Shown here piece after piece: positions 8,798-17,382 of a stretch of 59,115 bases of DNA (the stretch's first letter is position 1; each line of letters starts with the position of its first letter). Location of the stretch: the NCBI RefSeq assembly GCF_016786355.1, contig NZ_JADWYX010000050.1, positions 7,084 to 66,198 on the forward strand. The letters are read 5' to 3'. The stretch comes from Frankia sp. AgB1.9. GTDB lineage: Bacteria; Actinomycetota; Actinomycetes; Frankiales; Frankiaceae. A program made the translations under genes and the position numbers. The notes under the pieces were generated by a model, which worked only from the letters and a program-made list of their open reading frames with translations, was not told the DNA's origin and searched no databases.

Positions 8798-9769
8798 GTG
8801 GCTGAGATCATCGCGAACGGCGTGCGCCTGCACGTCCAGCGGCTGGCGCCCACGGGCGGCGCGCGACCCGATGCGCCCGTCGTGGTCATGCTGCACGGCA
8901 TGGTGATCGACAACCTGGCGAGCTTCTACTTCTCGCTCGGCAACGCGATGGCCGACGCCGGCTGCGAGGTCGTCTGTTACGACCTGCGCGGGCACGGCAA
9001 GAGCGAGCGCACCCCGAGTGGCTACGGCATCGCCACCGCGATGGCCGACCTGACGGCGGTGCTCGGCGAGCTCGGCATCGACCGGCCGGTCCACCTGGTC
9101 GGCAACAGCTACGGCGCCACGCTCGCGCTGACCTACGGCGTCGAGCACCCCGACCGGGTCGCGAGCCTCACGCTGATCGAGCCGCCGTTCCGCATCGAGG
9201 GCCTCGGCGAGGAGATGGCTCGCTCGCTGACCCAGGTGCTGGCCGCCATCTCCGACGACGAGGTCGAGGAGTGGCTGCAGTTCAGCGCGGGGCGGGCGGT
9301 CGGGCGGATCATGCGGTCGGCGCAGGCGCTGCTGCGCGAGACCACGGTCGCCGAGGACATGCTGGCGACGAAGCCCTTCTCGCCGGAGCGGCTCAGCGCC
9401 CTCCCGGCGCCGGTGCTCGCCATCTACGGTGGGAACTCAGAGATCATCGAGCAGGGCGACGGCCTGGCCCGGCTCGTCCCCGACTCCACGTTGGTGGTGC
9501 TCGAAAACCACACCCACATGGTGCTGCGCGAGGCCGCCGACTACCTGCGCGAGCTGCTGCGCTGGTGGGTGCTGCGCCGCGACGAGCAGATGCCGGCCTA
9601 CCAGCTACACGGGGCCAAGAAGTTCGAGCTGGCCGACTGGGTGCTCTCGCGGACCATCCCGGCGGACCTCAACGCCGACCGCCGGGCCGCCGGCGCAACC
9701 TCGGCGGCGGCCGGCGCGTCACGACAGGAGCCCCGGGCCGCGGCCGGGTCGACCCAGCACGAACAATAG
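8798..9769 (+). CDS. Alpha/beta hydrolase (possible thioesterase or acyltransferase of the lipid cluster)
   Basis: 323 residues of alpha/beta-hydrolase fold. There is an HGM oxyanion region, a nucleophile elbow GNSYG with serine near 104, and a late histidine in an NHTHM context. The expected acidic residue is not obvious at its usual place (YGGNSEI). The GTG start at 8798 is chosen because AAAGGAG lies 7 nt upstream at 8784-8790; starting further upstream would add residues with no coding signal. Placed between the ACP and the glycosyltransferase, it may release or transfer the finished acyl chain. The substrate is inferred from context only. Confidence 0.78.
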   Translation: MAEIIANGVRLHVQRLAPTGGARPDAPVVVMLHGMVIDNLASFYFSLGNAMADAGCEVVCYDLRGHGKSERTPSGYGIATAMADLTAVLGELGIDRPVHLVGNSYGATLALTYGVEHPDRVASLTLIEPPFRIEGLGEEMARSLTQVLAAISDDEVEEWLQFSAGRAVGRIMRSAQALLRETTVAEDMLATKPFSPERLSALPAPVLAIYGGNSEIIEQGDGLARLVPDSTLVVLENHTHMVLREAADYLRELLRWWVLRRDEQMPAYQLHGAKKFELADWVLSRTIPADLNADRRAAGATSAAAGASRQEPRAAAGSTQHEQ

Positions 9770-9815
9770 GTTTGGGCGTCCAGGCCAAGACCGAATCCTC
9801 GGGGAGTGATCAGGA

Positions 9816-11018
9816 GTGGCTCGCATCCTGTTCGTCGTCCCGCCGCTGGCCGGGCATGTGTACCCGGCCGTCGGAGTCGCCGGCGAGCTTGCGGAACGTG
9901 GCCACGAGGTCGCGGTCGCCGGTCACGCGAGCGTCGTGCGGTCGCTGGTGCCCGGACCGCTGCGGCTGGTCGAGCTGCCCGAGGACCTCACCGCCGAGGC
10001 CCGGGCCGAGGTCGAGGAGAAGTCGCGACGGCAGCGCGGCACGAGCTCGTTCAAGTTCCTGTGGGAGGACTTCCTGCTCCCGCTGGGCGCCGCGATGGCC
10101 CGGGACCTTGAGCCGATTGTCGAGAAGTGGCGCCCCGACGTCGTCGTCGTGGACCAGCAGGCGGTCGGTGGCGCGCTGCTCGCGCGCCGGCAGGGCCTGC
10201 GGTGGGTGACGCTCGCGACCACGTCGGCCGAGTTCGACAACCCCTACGGGATCATCGCCGCGGTCGGCCAGTGGGTCGTCGACCGCCTGCGCGAGTTCCA
10301 GGTGGCCGCCGGCGTCCCCGCCGAGGAGGCCGCCCACGGTGACCTCCGGTTCTCCGACCAGCTCACCCTGGTCTGCTCGGTCACCGGGCTGCTGCGTACT
10401 CCGGACGCGGTCGCGGCGCTGCCGCCGCACACGGAGTTCATCGGCTCGGCCGCCGGGCTGCGCCAGCCGGCGACCGACTTCCCGTGGACCTGGCTGGACC
10501 CGGCGCGCGCCCAGGTGCTCGTCTCACTCGGCACCGTCACCCGGGAGGCCGGCGGCCGCTTCCTGCGGGTGGCGACCGAGGCGCTCGCCGGGATGGCGGA
10601 CCGGGCGCAGACCATCGTCGTCGCGCCGCCCGGCATCGTCGACGACCTGGCCGCCGCCGCGCCCGCCGACGTGCTCGTGCGCGCCTCCGTGCCGCAGCTG
10701 GAGCTGATGGGCCGGCTCGCGGCCGTCGTCTGCCATGCCGGCAACAACACCGTCTGCGAGGCGCTGTCGCAGGGCGTGCCGCTGGTGGTCGCTCCGGTCC
10801 GCGACGACCAGCCGGTGATCTCCGAGCAGGTCACCCGGGCCGGCGCCGGCGTGCGGGTCCGGTTCGGCCGGGTGAACGCGGCCGGCGTCGCCGCGGCGGT
10901 CGGGTCTGTTCTCGACGACCCGGAGATCCGGGCGTCCGCGGACCGGTTGCGCGCCGAGTTCGCGGCGGCCGGCGGGGTGACCGCCGCCGCGGCGCACATC
11001 GAGAAGCTGCTGGGCTGA
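9816..11018 (+). CDS. GT1/MGT-family glycosyltransferase
   Basis: 400 residues, GT-B fold of the UDP-glycosyltransferase type. The N-terminus (ILFVVPPLAGHVYP) carries the acceptor-side histidine, and the C-terminal half has the donor-binding motif CHAGNNTVCEALSQG followed by VAPVRDDQP. Relatives glycosylate macrolides, sterols, carotenoids and lipids. The GTG start at 9816 has GGGGAG at 9801-9806. It is 46 nt after the hydrolase and 10 nt before the methyltransferase, so it probably adds a sugar to the product of the lipid synthase. Donor and acceptor cannot be read from the sequence. Confidence 0.85.
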   Translation: MARILFVVPPLAGHVYPAVGVAGELAERGHEVAVAGHASVVRSLVPGPLRLVELPEDLTAEARAEVEEKSRRQRGTSSFKFLWEDFLLPLGAAMARDLEPIVEKWRPDVVVVDQQAVGGALLARRQGLRWVTLATTSAEFDNPYGIIAAVGQWVVDRLREFQVAAGVPAEEAAHGDLRFSDQLTLVCSVTGLLRTPDAVAALPPHTEFIGSAAGLRQPATDFPWTWLDPARAQVLVSLGTVTREAGGRFLRVATEALAGMADRAQTIVVAPPGIVDDLAAAAPADVLVRASVPQLELMGRLAAVVCHAGNNTVCEALSQGVPLVVAPVRDDQPVISEQVTRAGAGVRVRFGRVNAAGVAAAVGSVLDDPEIRASADRLRAEFAAAGGVTAAAAHIEKLLG

Positions 11019-11028
11019 GCTCGTCGCC

Positions 11029-12909
11029 GTGGTGACCTTACTTTCCTGGACGCCGATCTTTGTTGTCCTGGGGCTGCTGGTCAACGGGGTACGGCTGCGC
11101 GGACGGCTGCGCCGGCTGGACACGCTGCCCGCGTCGGGCCGGCCGACCGATCCGGATCACCTGTTCATCTGCGCCGCCGGCGTCCAGCTGACCGAGGCCG
11201 CGAAGCGTTCGGCCAGCTACCACGCCAGCCGCGAGCGGCTCGACGTCCTCGACCTGATCCCGGCCGACCTGACGATCGAGCGGGCGCTGGACGTCGCTCG
11301 GATGGTCGACACCCGTACCTACCGCGCCGACCGGCTCGCCCCTGGCCGCGGAGCCTTCCAGGCGCTGCTGGTACGCGCCGAGGTCGCCCACCGGGCCGGC
11401 GTCGAGGTGCGCGACGACTACACCCCGGTCGAGCTGGTCGAGGTCACCGAGAAGCTGAAGCGGCACGCGCCGGCCAGCACCGACCTGGCGGTGCTGCCCG
11501 GGCTGCGCGCCGCGCGCGACGACGGCGCGACCCGGGTGCGGGTGCAACGGCGGTGCTGGTCGGTCCTGCGCCCGATGAACACCATCCTCCCGACGCTGCG
11601 GGACGTCGCGACGGTCGTCGGGGTGCACCTGAACCGGCCCTGGGGGCTGGCGGCGACGGCGCTGTTCTGGTGCCAGCCGTTCTTCGTCTGCGCCGGGCGG
11701 GTGCCCGTCGCGCCCCGCGACCTGATCCGCAGCCCGATCGTGCGGATCACGGCTGGCGTGGAGTACTCGATCAGCACGGTCCGGGCCTGGCGGCGCCAGC
11801 AGCGCGCCGCCTCCGAGGCGAAGGCGGCCGGGCTTCCGGCCGACCCGGTCAAGGCGAAGACCAAGGCCGAGTCGGCGGACCGGCGGGCGCGCTACCAGCG
11901 GGCCTTCTCCGAAGGCCCGGAGATGTTCTTCGCCCGTCCCTGGCCGGACTGCCCGTGGTGCGCGTCGACCGAGCTGCGAATCCGGCTCGTCTCGCCCGAC
12001 CTGGAGCTGCGCAAGCCGGGCCGGTTCCAGCTCGACGAGTGCCTCGTCTGCGGTCACCTGTTCCAGAACCCGCGGCTGACCCCGGCCGGCCGGGTGCTCT
12101 ACGAACGCGACCGCCAGGACGGGATGAACGCGGCGAAGGCCGAGGTCGCCGTCGTCGCCCGCGCCGCGCAGCTGCGGGCCAGGGCCGAGGTGGTCCGGCC
12201 GTTTCTGCGGCCGCGGGCCTGGCTGGACGTCGGCGCCGGTGTCGGCTCGTTCTGCAACGCGGCCCGCTCGGTCTGGCCGCGCACCGTGTTCGACGGGGTC
12301 GGGCCGGCGGAGTCCATCGGCGAGGCGCGGCGGCGCGGCTGGGTGGACCGGGCCTATCCGGCGAGCTTCGCCGACATCGCCGAGGCGATCACCGGCCACT
12401 ACGACGTGATCAGCATGTTCGGCTACCTGGAGCGCAGCCGCGACCCGTCCGAGGACCTCGACGCTCTGGCCAAGGCGCTCGGCCCCGGCGGCCTCCTGGT
12501 CGCCGAGCTGCCGAACCCGGCCGGCCTGGGCGCGCGGCGGCTGGGCCGGTACTGGCCGGGCTGGGGGGTCCCCGGGGTGCGGCAGCTGATCCCGGTTGAC
12601 AACCTGGTCGCCGCGCTGGAGGACCGGGGGATGCGGACCGTCATGGTCCAGTTCGGCGCGGCCCACCAGCCGGGCGACCTGGTCGCCGCCGTGGGCCTGA
12701 TGATCCAGGCGGTCGCGCCGAGCCCGACGCTGCCGTGGCTGCCCGGCTCACCGTCGTCGCCACTGCGGTGGATCGCTCGTGGCACGGCGCTGACGGCGTC
12801 GATCGTGCCGGGGGTGCTGGCCGGTACGGCCGGTGCCGCGCTGGTCTCGTATATGCGTAAGGGCGATCGCTCCAACACGTATCGTGTCGTGGCGCGCATG
12901 GAAGGCTGA
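11029..12909 (+). CDS. Membrane-associated SAM-dependent methyltransferase-like protein with zinc-finger linker
   Basis: 626 residues. The N-terminus is a hydrophobic anchor (about residues 3-22). Residues 25-300 are an unrecognised domain. Near 305-340 there are two CxxC pairs (CPWC, CLVC), as in C-methyltransferases with an N-terminal zinc site. Residues 395-545 form a class I methyltransferase core with LDVGAGVGSF, and the C-terminus has a further hydrophobic stretch. The cognate acidic residue after beta-2 is not clear (DGVGPAES), so cofactor use should be tested. A GTG at 11032 is an alternative start. As the last gene of the operon it may modify the sugar or lipid head group at the membrane. 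Confidence 0.7.
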   Translation: MVTLLSWTPIFVVLGLLVNGVRLRGRLRRLDTLPASGRPTDPDHLFICAAGVQLTEAAKRSASYHASRERLDVLDLIPADLTIERALDVARMVDTRTYRADRLAPGRGAFQALLVRAEVAHRAGVEVRDDYTPVELVEVTEKLKRHAPASTDLAVLPGLRAARDDGATRVRVQRRCWSVLRPMNTILPTLRDVATVVGVHLNRPWGLAATALFWCQPFFVCAGRVPVAPRDLIRSPIVRITAGVEYSISTVRAWRRQQRAASEAKAAGLPADPVKAKTKAESADRRARYQRAFSEGPEMFFARPWPDCPWCASTELRIRLVSPDLELRKPGRFQLDECLVCGHLFQNPRLTPAGRVLYERDRQDGMNAAKAEVAVVARAAQLRARAEVVRPFLRPRAWLDVGAGVGSFCNAARSVWPRTVFDGVGPAESIGEARRRGWVDRAYPASFADIAEAITGHYDVISMFGYLERSRDPSEDLDALAKALGPGGLLVAELPNPAGLGARRLGRYWPGWGVPGVRQLIPVDNLVAALEDRGMRTVMVQFGAAHQPGDLVAAVGLMIQAVAPSPTLPWLPGSPSSPLRWIARGTALTASIVPGVLAGTAGAALVSYMRKGDRSNTYRVVARMEG

Positions 12910-13036
12910 CGTCCGACCGCCGCTGCCACCGATGGTGCCAGCAGTTTGGTTGGGTATGTGTTGTTTGTCCGTCACTCATCCACAGTGATGCGATTGAGCA
13001 TTGAATGTCCGATCTGCGGCGTTCATTGTGATTCCC

Positions 13037-14350
13037 ATGAGATCGCAGCCCGCCTCGCCTGGTTCCGCCTCCCGGTCCGGCGCGACCCTCGTCGCCGACC
13101 TCCTCTCGCCCGGCCGGCCCGGGTTCGACGGGTTCAGGCCCGACGACGCCGGTCCGCCGGTGCCCGCGCCGCGTGACGGTGACCATCCGGCGACGGCCGC
13201 CGTCCAGCAGCCCGCGGCTACCGTCGACCAGCAACCCGCGTGGCTTGCCCCCCAGCGCGACGGCGTGCTGACCATGAAGGAGGCGGTCGCCGCCGGCTTC
13301 TCCCGGGTCGAGATCCGCCGTCGGGTCGACAGCGGCCGGTGGCAGCTCTACTCCGGCGACGTCCTGGTCACCCAGGCCGGCCCGCTGACGTTGATCCAGC
13401 GGCTGTGGTGCGCCCTGGTGTCGATCGGCCCGGACGCGCTGCTCGGCGGTGCCTCGGCGGCGGCGCTCGGCGGCCTGCGCGGCTGCGCGGAGCCCTGGCT
13501 GACGGTGATCCTCGCCTCCGGCCGGCGGGTCACGCCACGTCCCGGGGTGAAGCTGCGCGCGACCGCCCGGCTCGCCGACGAGGACCTGCATCAGGACGGC
13601 TGGCCACCGCGCACCACGCTCCCGCGCTCGCTGGTCGACATGGCCGAATGGTCAGCCAGCCACGACGAGGCCCGCACCCTGCTGGCCCTCGCCGTGGCCA
13701 GCGGCATCGTCGAGTCCGACGAGGTCCGCGCCGCACTGGCCCGGCGCGGCCCGATCGCGCGCCGGCAGCTGATCGGCGATGCCCTAGACGACCTCGACGG
13801 CGACGCGCCCTGGGTTCCCGAACTCCTCTACCGCCGGTTGGAGACCCGCCATGGCCTGCCACCCGCCGCACCCGGCCGGTCCGGCCCGCGCAGCTCCGGA
13901 CGGCTCGACCTGAGCTACGAGGCATGGCAGGTCCGCGTCGAGATCGGGGCCGTCGCGGCACCCGGAATCCGCACCGCGACGGAGCTCGCGGCGCCAGGCG
14001 CCGGGTCGGTCGGTGGTCTTGGACCGCGCGGGTACGCCGGGTTCGGGGCGGCCGGCCCGTGGCCGCGCGCCGCAGGCCCTCACCTGGCCGCCCAACGCGC
14101 CGGCTGGCTCGTGCTGCGGGTCCCGAGTCGGTTGCTGATGGAAGAACCCGAGCGCGTTGGCATCGCCGTCGCGACCACGCTGCGCAATCGTGGCTGGTCC
14201 GCGCGCCGCCCCATCCGCCGGCCCACGGCGGCCTGGGGCGCGGCGCCGCTGGGCGACGCCCTCGACCCGGCCCTGGACCAGGCCCTCGGCCCGACCCTCG
14301 GTGCGTCGCTCGGCGGCGTGCCCGGGCCTCGTTCCGGGCCCGGCGTCTAA
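13037..14350 (+). CDS. AbiEi-like / DUF559-type protein
   Basis: 437 residues. After a low-complexity N-terminus, residues about 70-140 match the winged-helix AbiEi_4 N-terminal domain (MKEAVAAGFSRVEIRR, RWQLYSGDVLV), seen in type IV toxin-antitoxin antitoxins and many actinobacterial transcriptional or endonuclease-like proteins. The C-terminal part (about 280-400) resembles the Vsr-like DUF559 nuclease fold (SGRLDLSYEAWQVRVEIGA, later GWLVLRVPS), but a Gly/Ala-rich insertion separates the halves and the catalytic set looks degenerate. No AbiEii toxin gene adjoins it. The ATG at 13037 is used; upstream GTG/TTG codons are possible and no strong ribosome site is visible. Function is uncertain. 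Confidence 0.65.
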   Translation: MRSQPASPGSASRSGATLVADLLSPGRPGFDGFRPDDAGPPVPAPRDGDHPATAAVQQPAATVDQQPAWLAPQRDGVLTMKEAVAAGFSRVEIRRRVDSGRWQLYSGDVLVTQAGPLTLIQRLWCALVSIGPDALLGGASAAALGGLRGCAEPWLTVILASGRRVTPRPGVKLRATARLADEDLHQDGWPPRTTLPRSLVDMAEWSASHDEARTLLALAVASGIVESDEVRAALARRGPIARRQLIGDALDDLDGDAPWVPELLYRRLETRHGLPPAAPGRSGPRSSGRLDLSYEAWQVRVEIGAVAAPGIRTATELAAPGAGSVGGLGPRGYAGFGAAGPWPRAAGPHLAAQRAGWLVLRVPSRLLMEEPERVGIAVATTLRNRGWSARRPIRRPTAAWGAAPLGDALDPALDQALGPTLGASLGGVPGPRSGPGV

Positions 14351-14370
14351 GCCCTGATGACCTTGGCGAC

Positions 14371-14416
14371 TCATGCCTGGTGGCCGCTCCGCCGAGCCAG
14401 CGACCACCAGGCATGA
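14371..14416 (+). terminator. Hairpin after the AbiEi-like gene
   Basis: There is a perfect 13-bp stem (14371-14383 with 14404-14416; arms begin tcatgcctgg and end ccaggcatga) around a 20-nt loop, 20 nt past the stop codon. There is no T-tract, which is usual for actinobacterial terminators. It could also be an operator. Confidence 0.6.
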
Positions 14417-14524
14417 CGACTGACCACCATGGCTGGCCCTGATCGACGAGGCAACTGCGCCACTTCGCCTCGTGGCAGGTAGGGGGCCCTCTGCGCTCGT
14501 CGTTGGCCGCCGCACTAGGGTCTG

Positions 14525-14554
14525 CCTACAAATCAGGTAGGTGACGAACGTCAC
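14525..14554. promoter_or_regulatory. Dyad cluster upstream of the binding-protein gene
   Basis: Two small inverted repeats lie 20-50 nt before the ATG at 14574: cctac/gtagg (14525-14541) and GTGACG-aa-CGTCAC (14541-14554). The position fits a regulator site. No regulator gene adjoins. Confidence 0.35.
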
Positions 14555-14573
14555 GAGCAGGGGGGCCGGTCTC

Positions 14574-15836
14574 ATGATTTTTCGGCGTCGGCATGCGCGG
14601 GCCAGGACCGCGGCGTTCGCCGCTGTGCTGGCCTGGTTACCCATCGCGGTCGCGGCCTGCGGGACGTTGAGCTCGACCTCCAATCGAGCGGATGCCTGCC
14701 CGACACAGACACCGGGCGTGACCGCTACCTCGATCAAGGTCGGGTTCATCTATCCCGACAGCGGGCCCACCGAGATCGTCTCCGTCTTCAAGGCGGCCCG
14801 CAGCGGTGTCGAGGCCCGCGTCGACCAGCAGAATGCGCAGGGTGGCGTCAACGGCCGCAAGCTCGACCTTGTGTGGGGCGACGACCGGTCTGACCCGGCG
14901 ACCTTCTCGCTGGTCGCGGGCGACATGGTCCATGCTCAGCAGGTCTTCGGCCTCATCAGTTCGTCGATCGTGCTGGACAAGTCGGCCGACTGGCTCGCGA
15001 AGGAAAACGTTCCGATCACCGGATTCGCCACGAGCGCCATCTGGAGCGACTACTCCAACCTTTTTCATACCGGTAACCGATACAACTCCGGCGGCTCCTC
15101 CCTGTTGGGTGACTTCGTCAAGGCGCGGGGCGGGACGAAGGCACTGATCCTCGTCGACCCGAACGTCGCGAGCTCCCAGGGCCTCGTCGCCCAGTCCGCC
15201 GCCAGTCTGCAAAGTCGCGGAATCCAGGTCCTCGGCCAGGTGGCCTACACCCAGGGGGCCGGCAGCGCCGCTCGCGTCGCAGAACAGGTGAAGAAATCCG
15301 GCGCGGACACGCTCGTCGGCGCTGCCCAGTCCGATGCCTTCATCGACATCTATGCGCAGGCCAGGGCGCTCGGAGCGAACATCACCGTCGCACTGGACAC
15401 CAGCGCCGTCAGCCCCGTCCTGCTTGCGCGCCGCGGCAGCGACATGCCCGGAATGACATTCCCATCCACGACCGCCGCGCAGGGCAGCCCGGCGATGATC
15501 GCCTACCAGCACGTGATGAGCACCTACGCTCCGGAGGTGACGGACCAGGGCGACCAGATCGCCATCGGCGGTTACACCATCGCCGACGAGATGATCGAGG
15601 GCCTGCGGCGTGCCGGTTCCTGCCCCACTCGCGAGGCGTTCATCCGCAACCTCCGCGAGATGACCAACTTCACGGCTGGCGGCCTGATGGCGCCTATCGA
15701 TCTCTCCCAACCGAAGCTGCCGACACTCTGCGAGAACTTCGTCAACGTCGACCGGTCGGGCAAGAGCCTCGTCCTGGTACAGCCACCCGCCGCGCTCAAC
15801 CACGACGGCTACTGGTGCGGCGTGCCACTCCAGTAG
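14574..15836 (+). CDS. Branched-chain amino acid-type ABC substrate-binding lipoprotein
   Basis: 420 residues, Leu/Ile/Val-type periplasmic binding protein fold (Peripla_BP_6). The N-terminus is a basic stretch, a hydrophobic core and a lipobox (AVAAC), so it is predicted to be lipid-anchored outside the membrane. IKVGFIYPDSG begins the mature domain, and NAQGGVNGRKLDLVWGDD is typical of LivJ/urea-binding relatives. The ATG at 14574 is chosen over a GTG at 14541 because a G-rich ribosome site lies 9 nt upstream. No permease or ATPase gene adjoins, so it is an orphan receptor or serves a transporter encoded elsewhere. The ligand is unknown. Confidence 0.8.
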   Translation: MIFRRRHARARTAAFAAVLAWLPIAVAACGTLSSTSNRADACPTQTPGVTATSIKVGFIYPDSGPTEIVSVFKAARSGVEARVDQQNAQGGVNGRKLDLVWGDDRSDPATFSLVAGDMVHAQQVFGLISSSIVLDKSADWLAKENVPITGFATSAIWSDYSNLFHTGNRYNSGGSSLLGDFVKARGGTKALILVDPNVASSQGLVAQSAASLQSRGIQVLGQVAYTQGAGSAARVAEQVKKSGADTLVGAAQSDAFIDIYAQARALGANITVALDTSAVSPVLLARRGSDMPGMTFPSTTAAQGSPAMIAYQHVMSTYAPEVTDQGDQIAIGGYTIADEMIEGLRRAGSCPTREAFIRNLREMTNFTAGGLMAPIDLSQPKLPTLCENFVNVDRSGKSLVLVQPPAALNHDGYWCGVPLQ

Positions 15837-15878
15837 CGCCGAACTTCAGTAGCGCCGAACTTCAGAAGCGGCGAACGC
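15831..15878 (+). repeat. 16-bp tandem repeat starting at a stop codon
   Basis: The unit cagtagcgccgaactt occurs at 15831-15846 and 15847-15862, with a third degenerate copy at 15863-15878. The first copy contains the TAG stop of the binding-protein gene. Confidence 0.85.
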
Positions 15879-15942
15879 GCGCGGCCCCGCGGGCCGCCTG
15901 ACTGGTCGGACGATGCGCCACCCATCTTCGTCCACCCGCCAG

Positions 15943-15976
15943 GCGTGGTGGTTGCCCGGCGGGGCAACCACCACGC
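15943..15976. terminator. Bidirectional terminator hairpin between convergent genes
   Basis: There is a perfect 15-bp stem (15943-15957 with 15962-15976) and a 4-nt GGCG loop. It lies between the plus-strand binding-protein gene (ends 15836) and the minus-strand gnd (ends 16051), the expected place for a shared terminator. Confidence 0.8.
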
Positions 15977-16050
15977 GACTCAGGCTGGCGATCAGCCTGG
16001 CTCGATCGGACCGGCTGGGCGACAACGAGCGCGTGCGAGGCGCGGCCTGC

Positions 16051-17070
16051 TCAGCCGGCCGGCTTCTCGCTGTGGCCGCCGAACTGCTTGCGCATGGCCG
16101 AGAGGATCTTGTCGGAGTAGAGGGCCTCGCCGCGGGAGCTGAAGCGTTCGTAGAGAGAAGCCGTCAGCACGTGGGCGGGGACGCCCTCCTCGACGGCGGC
16201 CAGCACGGTCCAGCGGCCCTCGCCGGAGTCGGAGACCCGGCCGCCGAACTGGGCCAGCTCCGGGTCGTCGACCAGCGCGGCGGCGGTCAGGTCCAGCAGC
16301 CAGGACGCGACGACGCTCCCGCGCCGCCAAACCTCGGTGATCGCCGGCAGGTCGAGGTCGTACTGGTAGTACTCGGGGTGCGTGAGCGGGCTGGTCTCGG
16401 CGTCGTGCTCGCCGGCCAGCGCCTTGCCGATGTTGGCCTTGTTCAGCACGCCCAGGCCCTCGGCGAACGCGGCCATCATGCCGTACTCGATGCCGTTGTG
16501 GACCATCTTCACGAAGTGGCCGGCGCCGGGCGGGCCGCAGTGCAGGTAGCCCTGTTCGGCCGGGGTCGGCTCGCCGGACCGGCCGGGAGTGCGCTCCGCG
16601 GTGCCGATGCCGGGCGCGATGGTCGCGAAGAGCGGCTCCAGGTGCGAGACGACCTCGGGCTCGCCGCCGATCATCAGGCAGAAGCCGCGCTCCAGGCCGA
16701 AGACGCCGCCCGAGGTGCCGACGTCGACGTAGTGCAGGCCCTTGGCGTGCAGCGCCTTGGCCCGGTCGACGTCGTCCCGGTAGTAGGAGTTTCCGCCGTC
16801 GATGATGATGTCGCCTGGCTCGAACAGGTCGGCCAGCCTGAAGACGGTGTCGCCGGTCAGCCCGGCCGGGACCATCACCCAGGCCGCCCGCGGGGTGCTC
16901 AGCGCCGCGGCGAACTCCTCCAGCGTGGTGGTACCGGTGGCGCCCTCGGCCGCGAGCGCGGCGACGGCGTCCTTGTTGACGTCGTAGACGACGCATTCGT
17001 GCCCGGCCCGCTGCAGCCGGCGCACCAGGTTGGCGCCCATCCGGCCCAGGCCGATCATCCCCAGCTGCAT
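16051..17070 (-). CDS. gnd: 6-phosphogluconate dehydrogenase (decarboxylating), short form
   Basis: 339 residues. It oxidises and decarboxylates 6-phosphogluconate to ribulose 5-phosphate. The N-terminal Rossmann motif is GLGRMGANLV, with the conserved IIDGGNSYYRDD and the catalytic lysine/asparagine motif GHFVKMVHNGIEYG. The length fits the roughly 300-340 residue GndA/YqeC-type enzymes rather than the 470-residue class. The ATG at 17070 is used, with GGAGAG upstream; the longer frame to 17103 would add residues lacking similarity. It is divergent from dhaK across 312 nt. Confidence 0.92.
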   Translation of the reverse strand: MQLGMIGLGRMGANLVRRLQRAGHECVVYDVNKDAVAALAAEGATGTTTLEEFAAALSTPRAAWVMVPAGLTGDTVFRLADLFEPGDIIIDGGNSYYRDDVDRAKALHAKGLHYVDVGTSGGVFGLERGFCLMIGGEPEVVSHLEPLFATIAPGIGTAERTPGRSGEPTPAEQGYLHCGPPGAGHFVKMVHNGIEYGMMAAFAEGLGVLNKANIGKALAGEHDAETSPLTHPEYYQYDLDLPAITEVWRRGSVVASWLLDLTAAALVDDPELAQFGGRVSDSGEGRWTVLAAVEEGVPAHVLTASLYERFSSRGEALYSDKILSAMRKQFGGHSEKPAG

Positions 17071-17382
17071 GTTCGTCTCTCCGCTCGTCGCGCGTGTACC
17101 CACCCGAGTCCGCCGCCTACGGACCTACCACCACCGACGACCGGCTCCAAGCCGGTGCTGCCGTCACGATCGCCACAAACCGTGCTGCCACGCTGTGCTG
17201 CCACAGATGGTGCCGCGACAAACGGTGCCAGCCTCGGCACGTCCCGCACCACTGTGCCCCTCCACCGCCAGACCCCGCCAACCGGCCCCGCCGGAGGCGC
17301 TCGGTTCTTGATCCGATGGGCTGGGCGGGTGTAGACCCCGGGCTATGAGAGCGCCAGAGCGTGGCCGGCAGTGTGGCCGACG
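17071..17382. promoter_or_regulatory. Divergent gnd/dhaK promoter region with repeated motifs
   Basis: 312 nt without a gene. It holds GTGCTGCC at 17155, 17182 and 17195, two related ACAAACSGTGC segments (near 17175 and 17218), and an ACCGGC/GCCGGT dyad at 17140-17156. This spacing suggests a multi-site regulator region serving both directions. I see no convincing open reading frame. Confidence 0.45.

Noticed and set aside
15913..17334. 473-codon plus-strand open frame opposite gnd
   Set aside because: gnd is unmistakable on the minus strand, and this frame also runs through a terminator hairpin.
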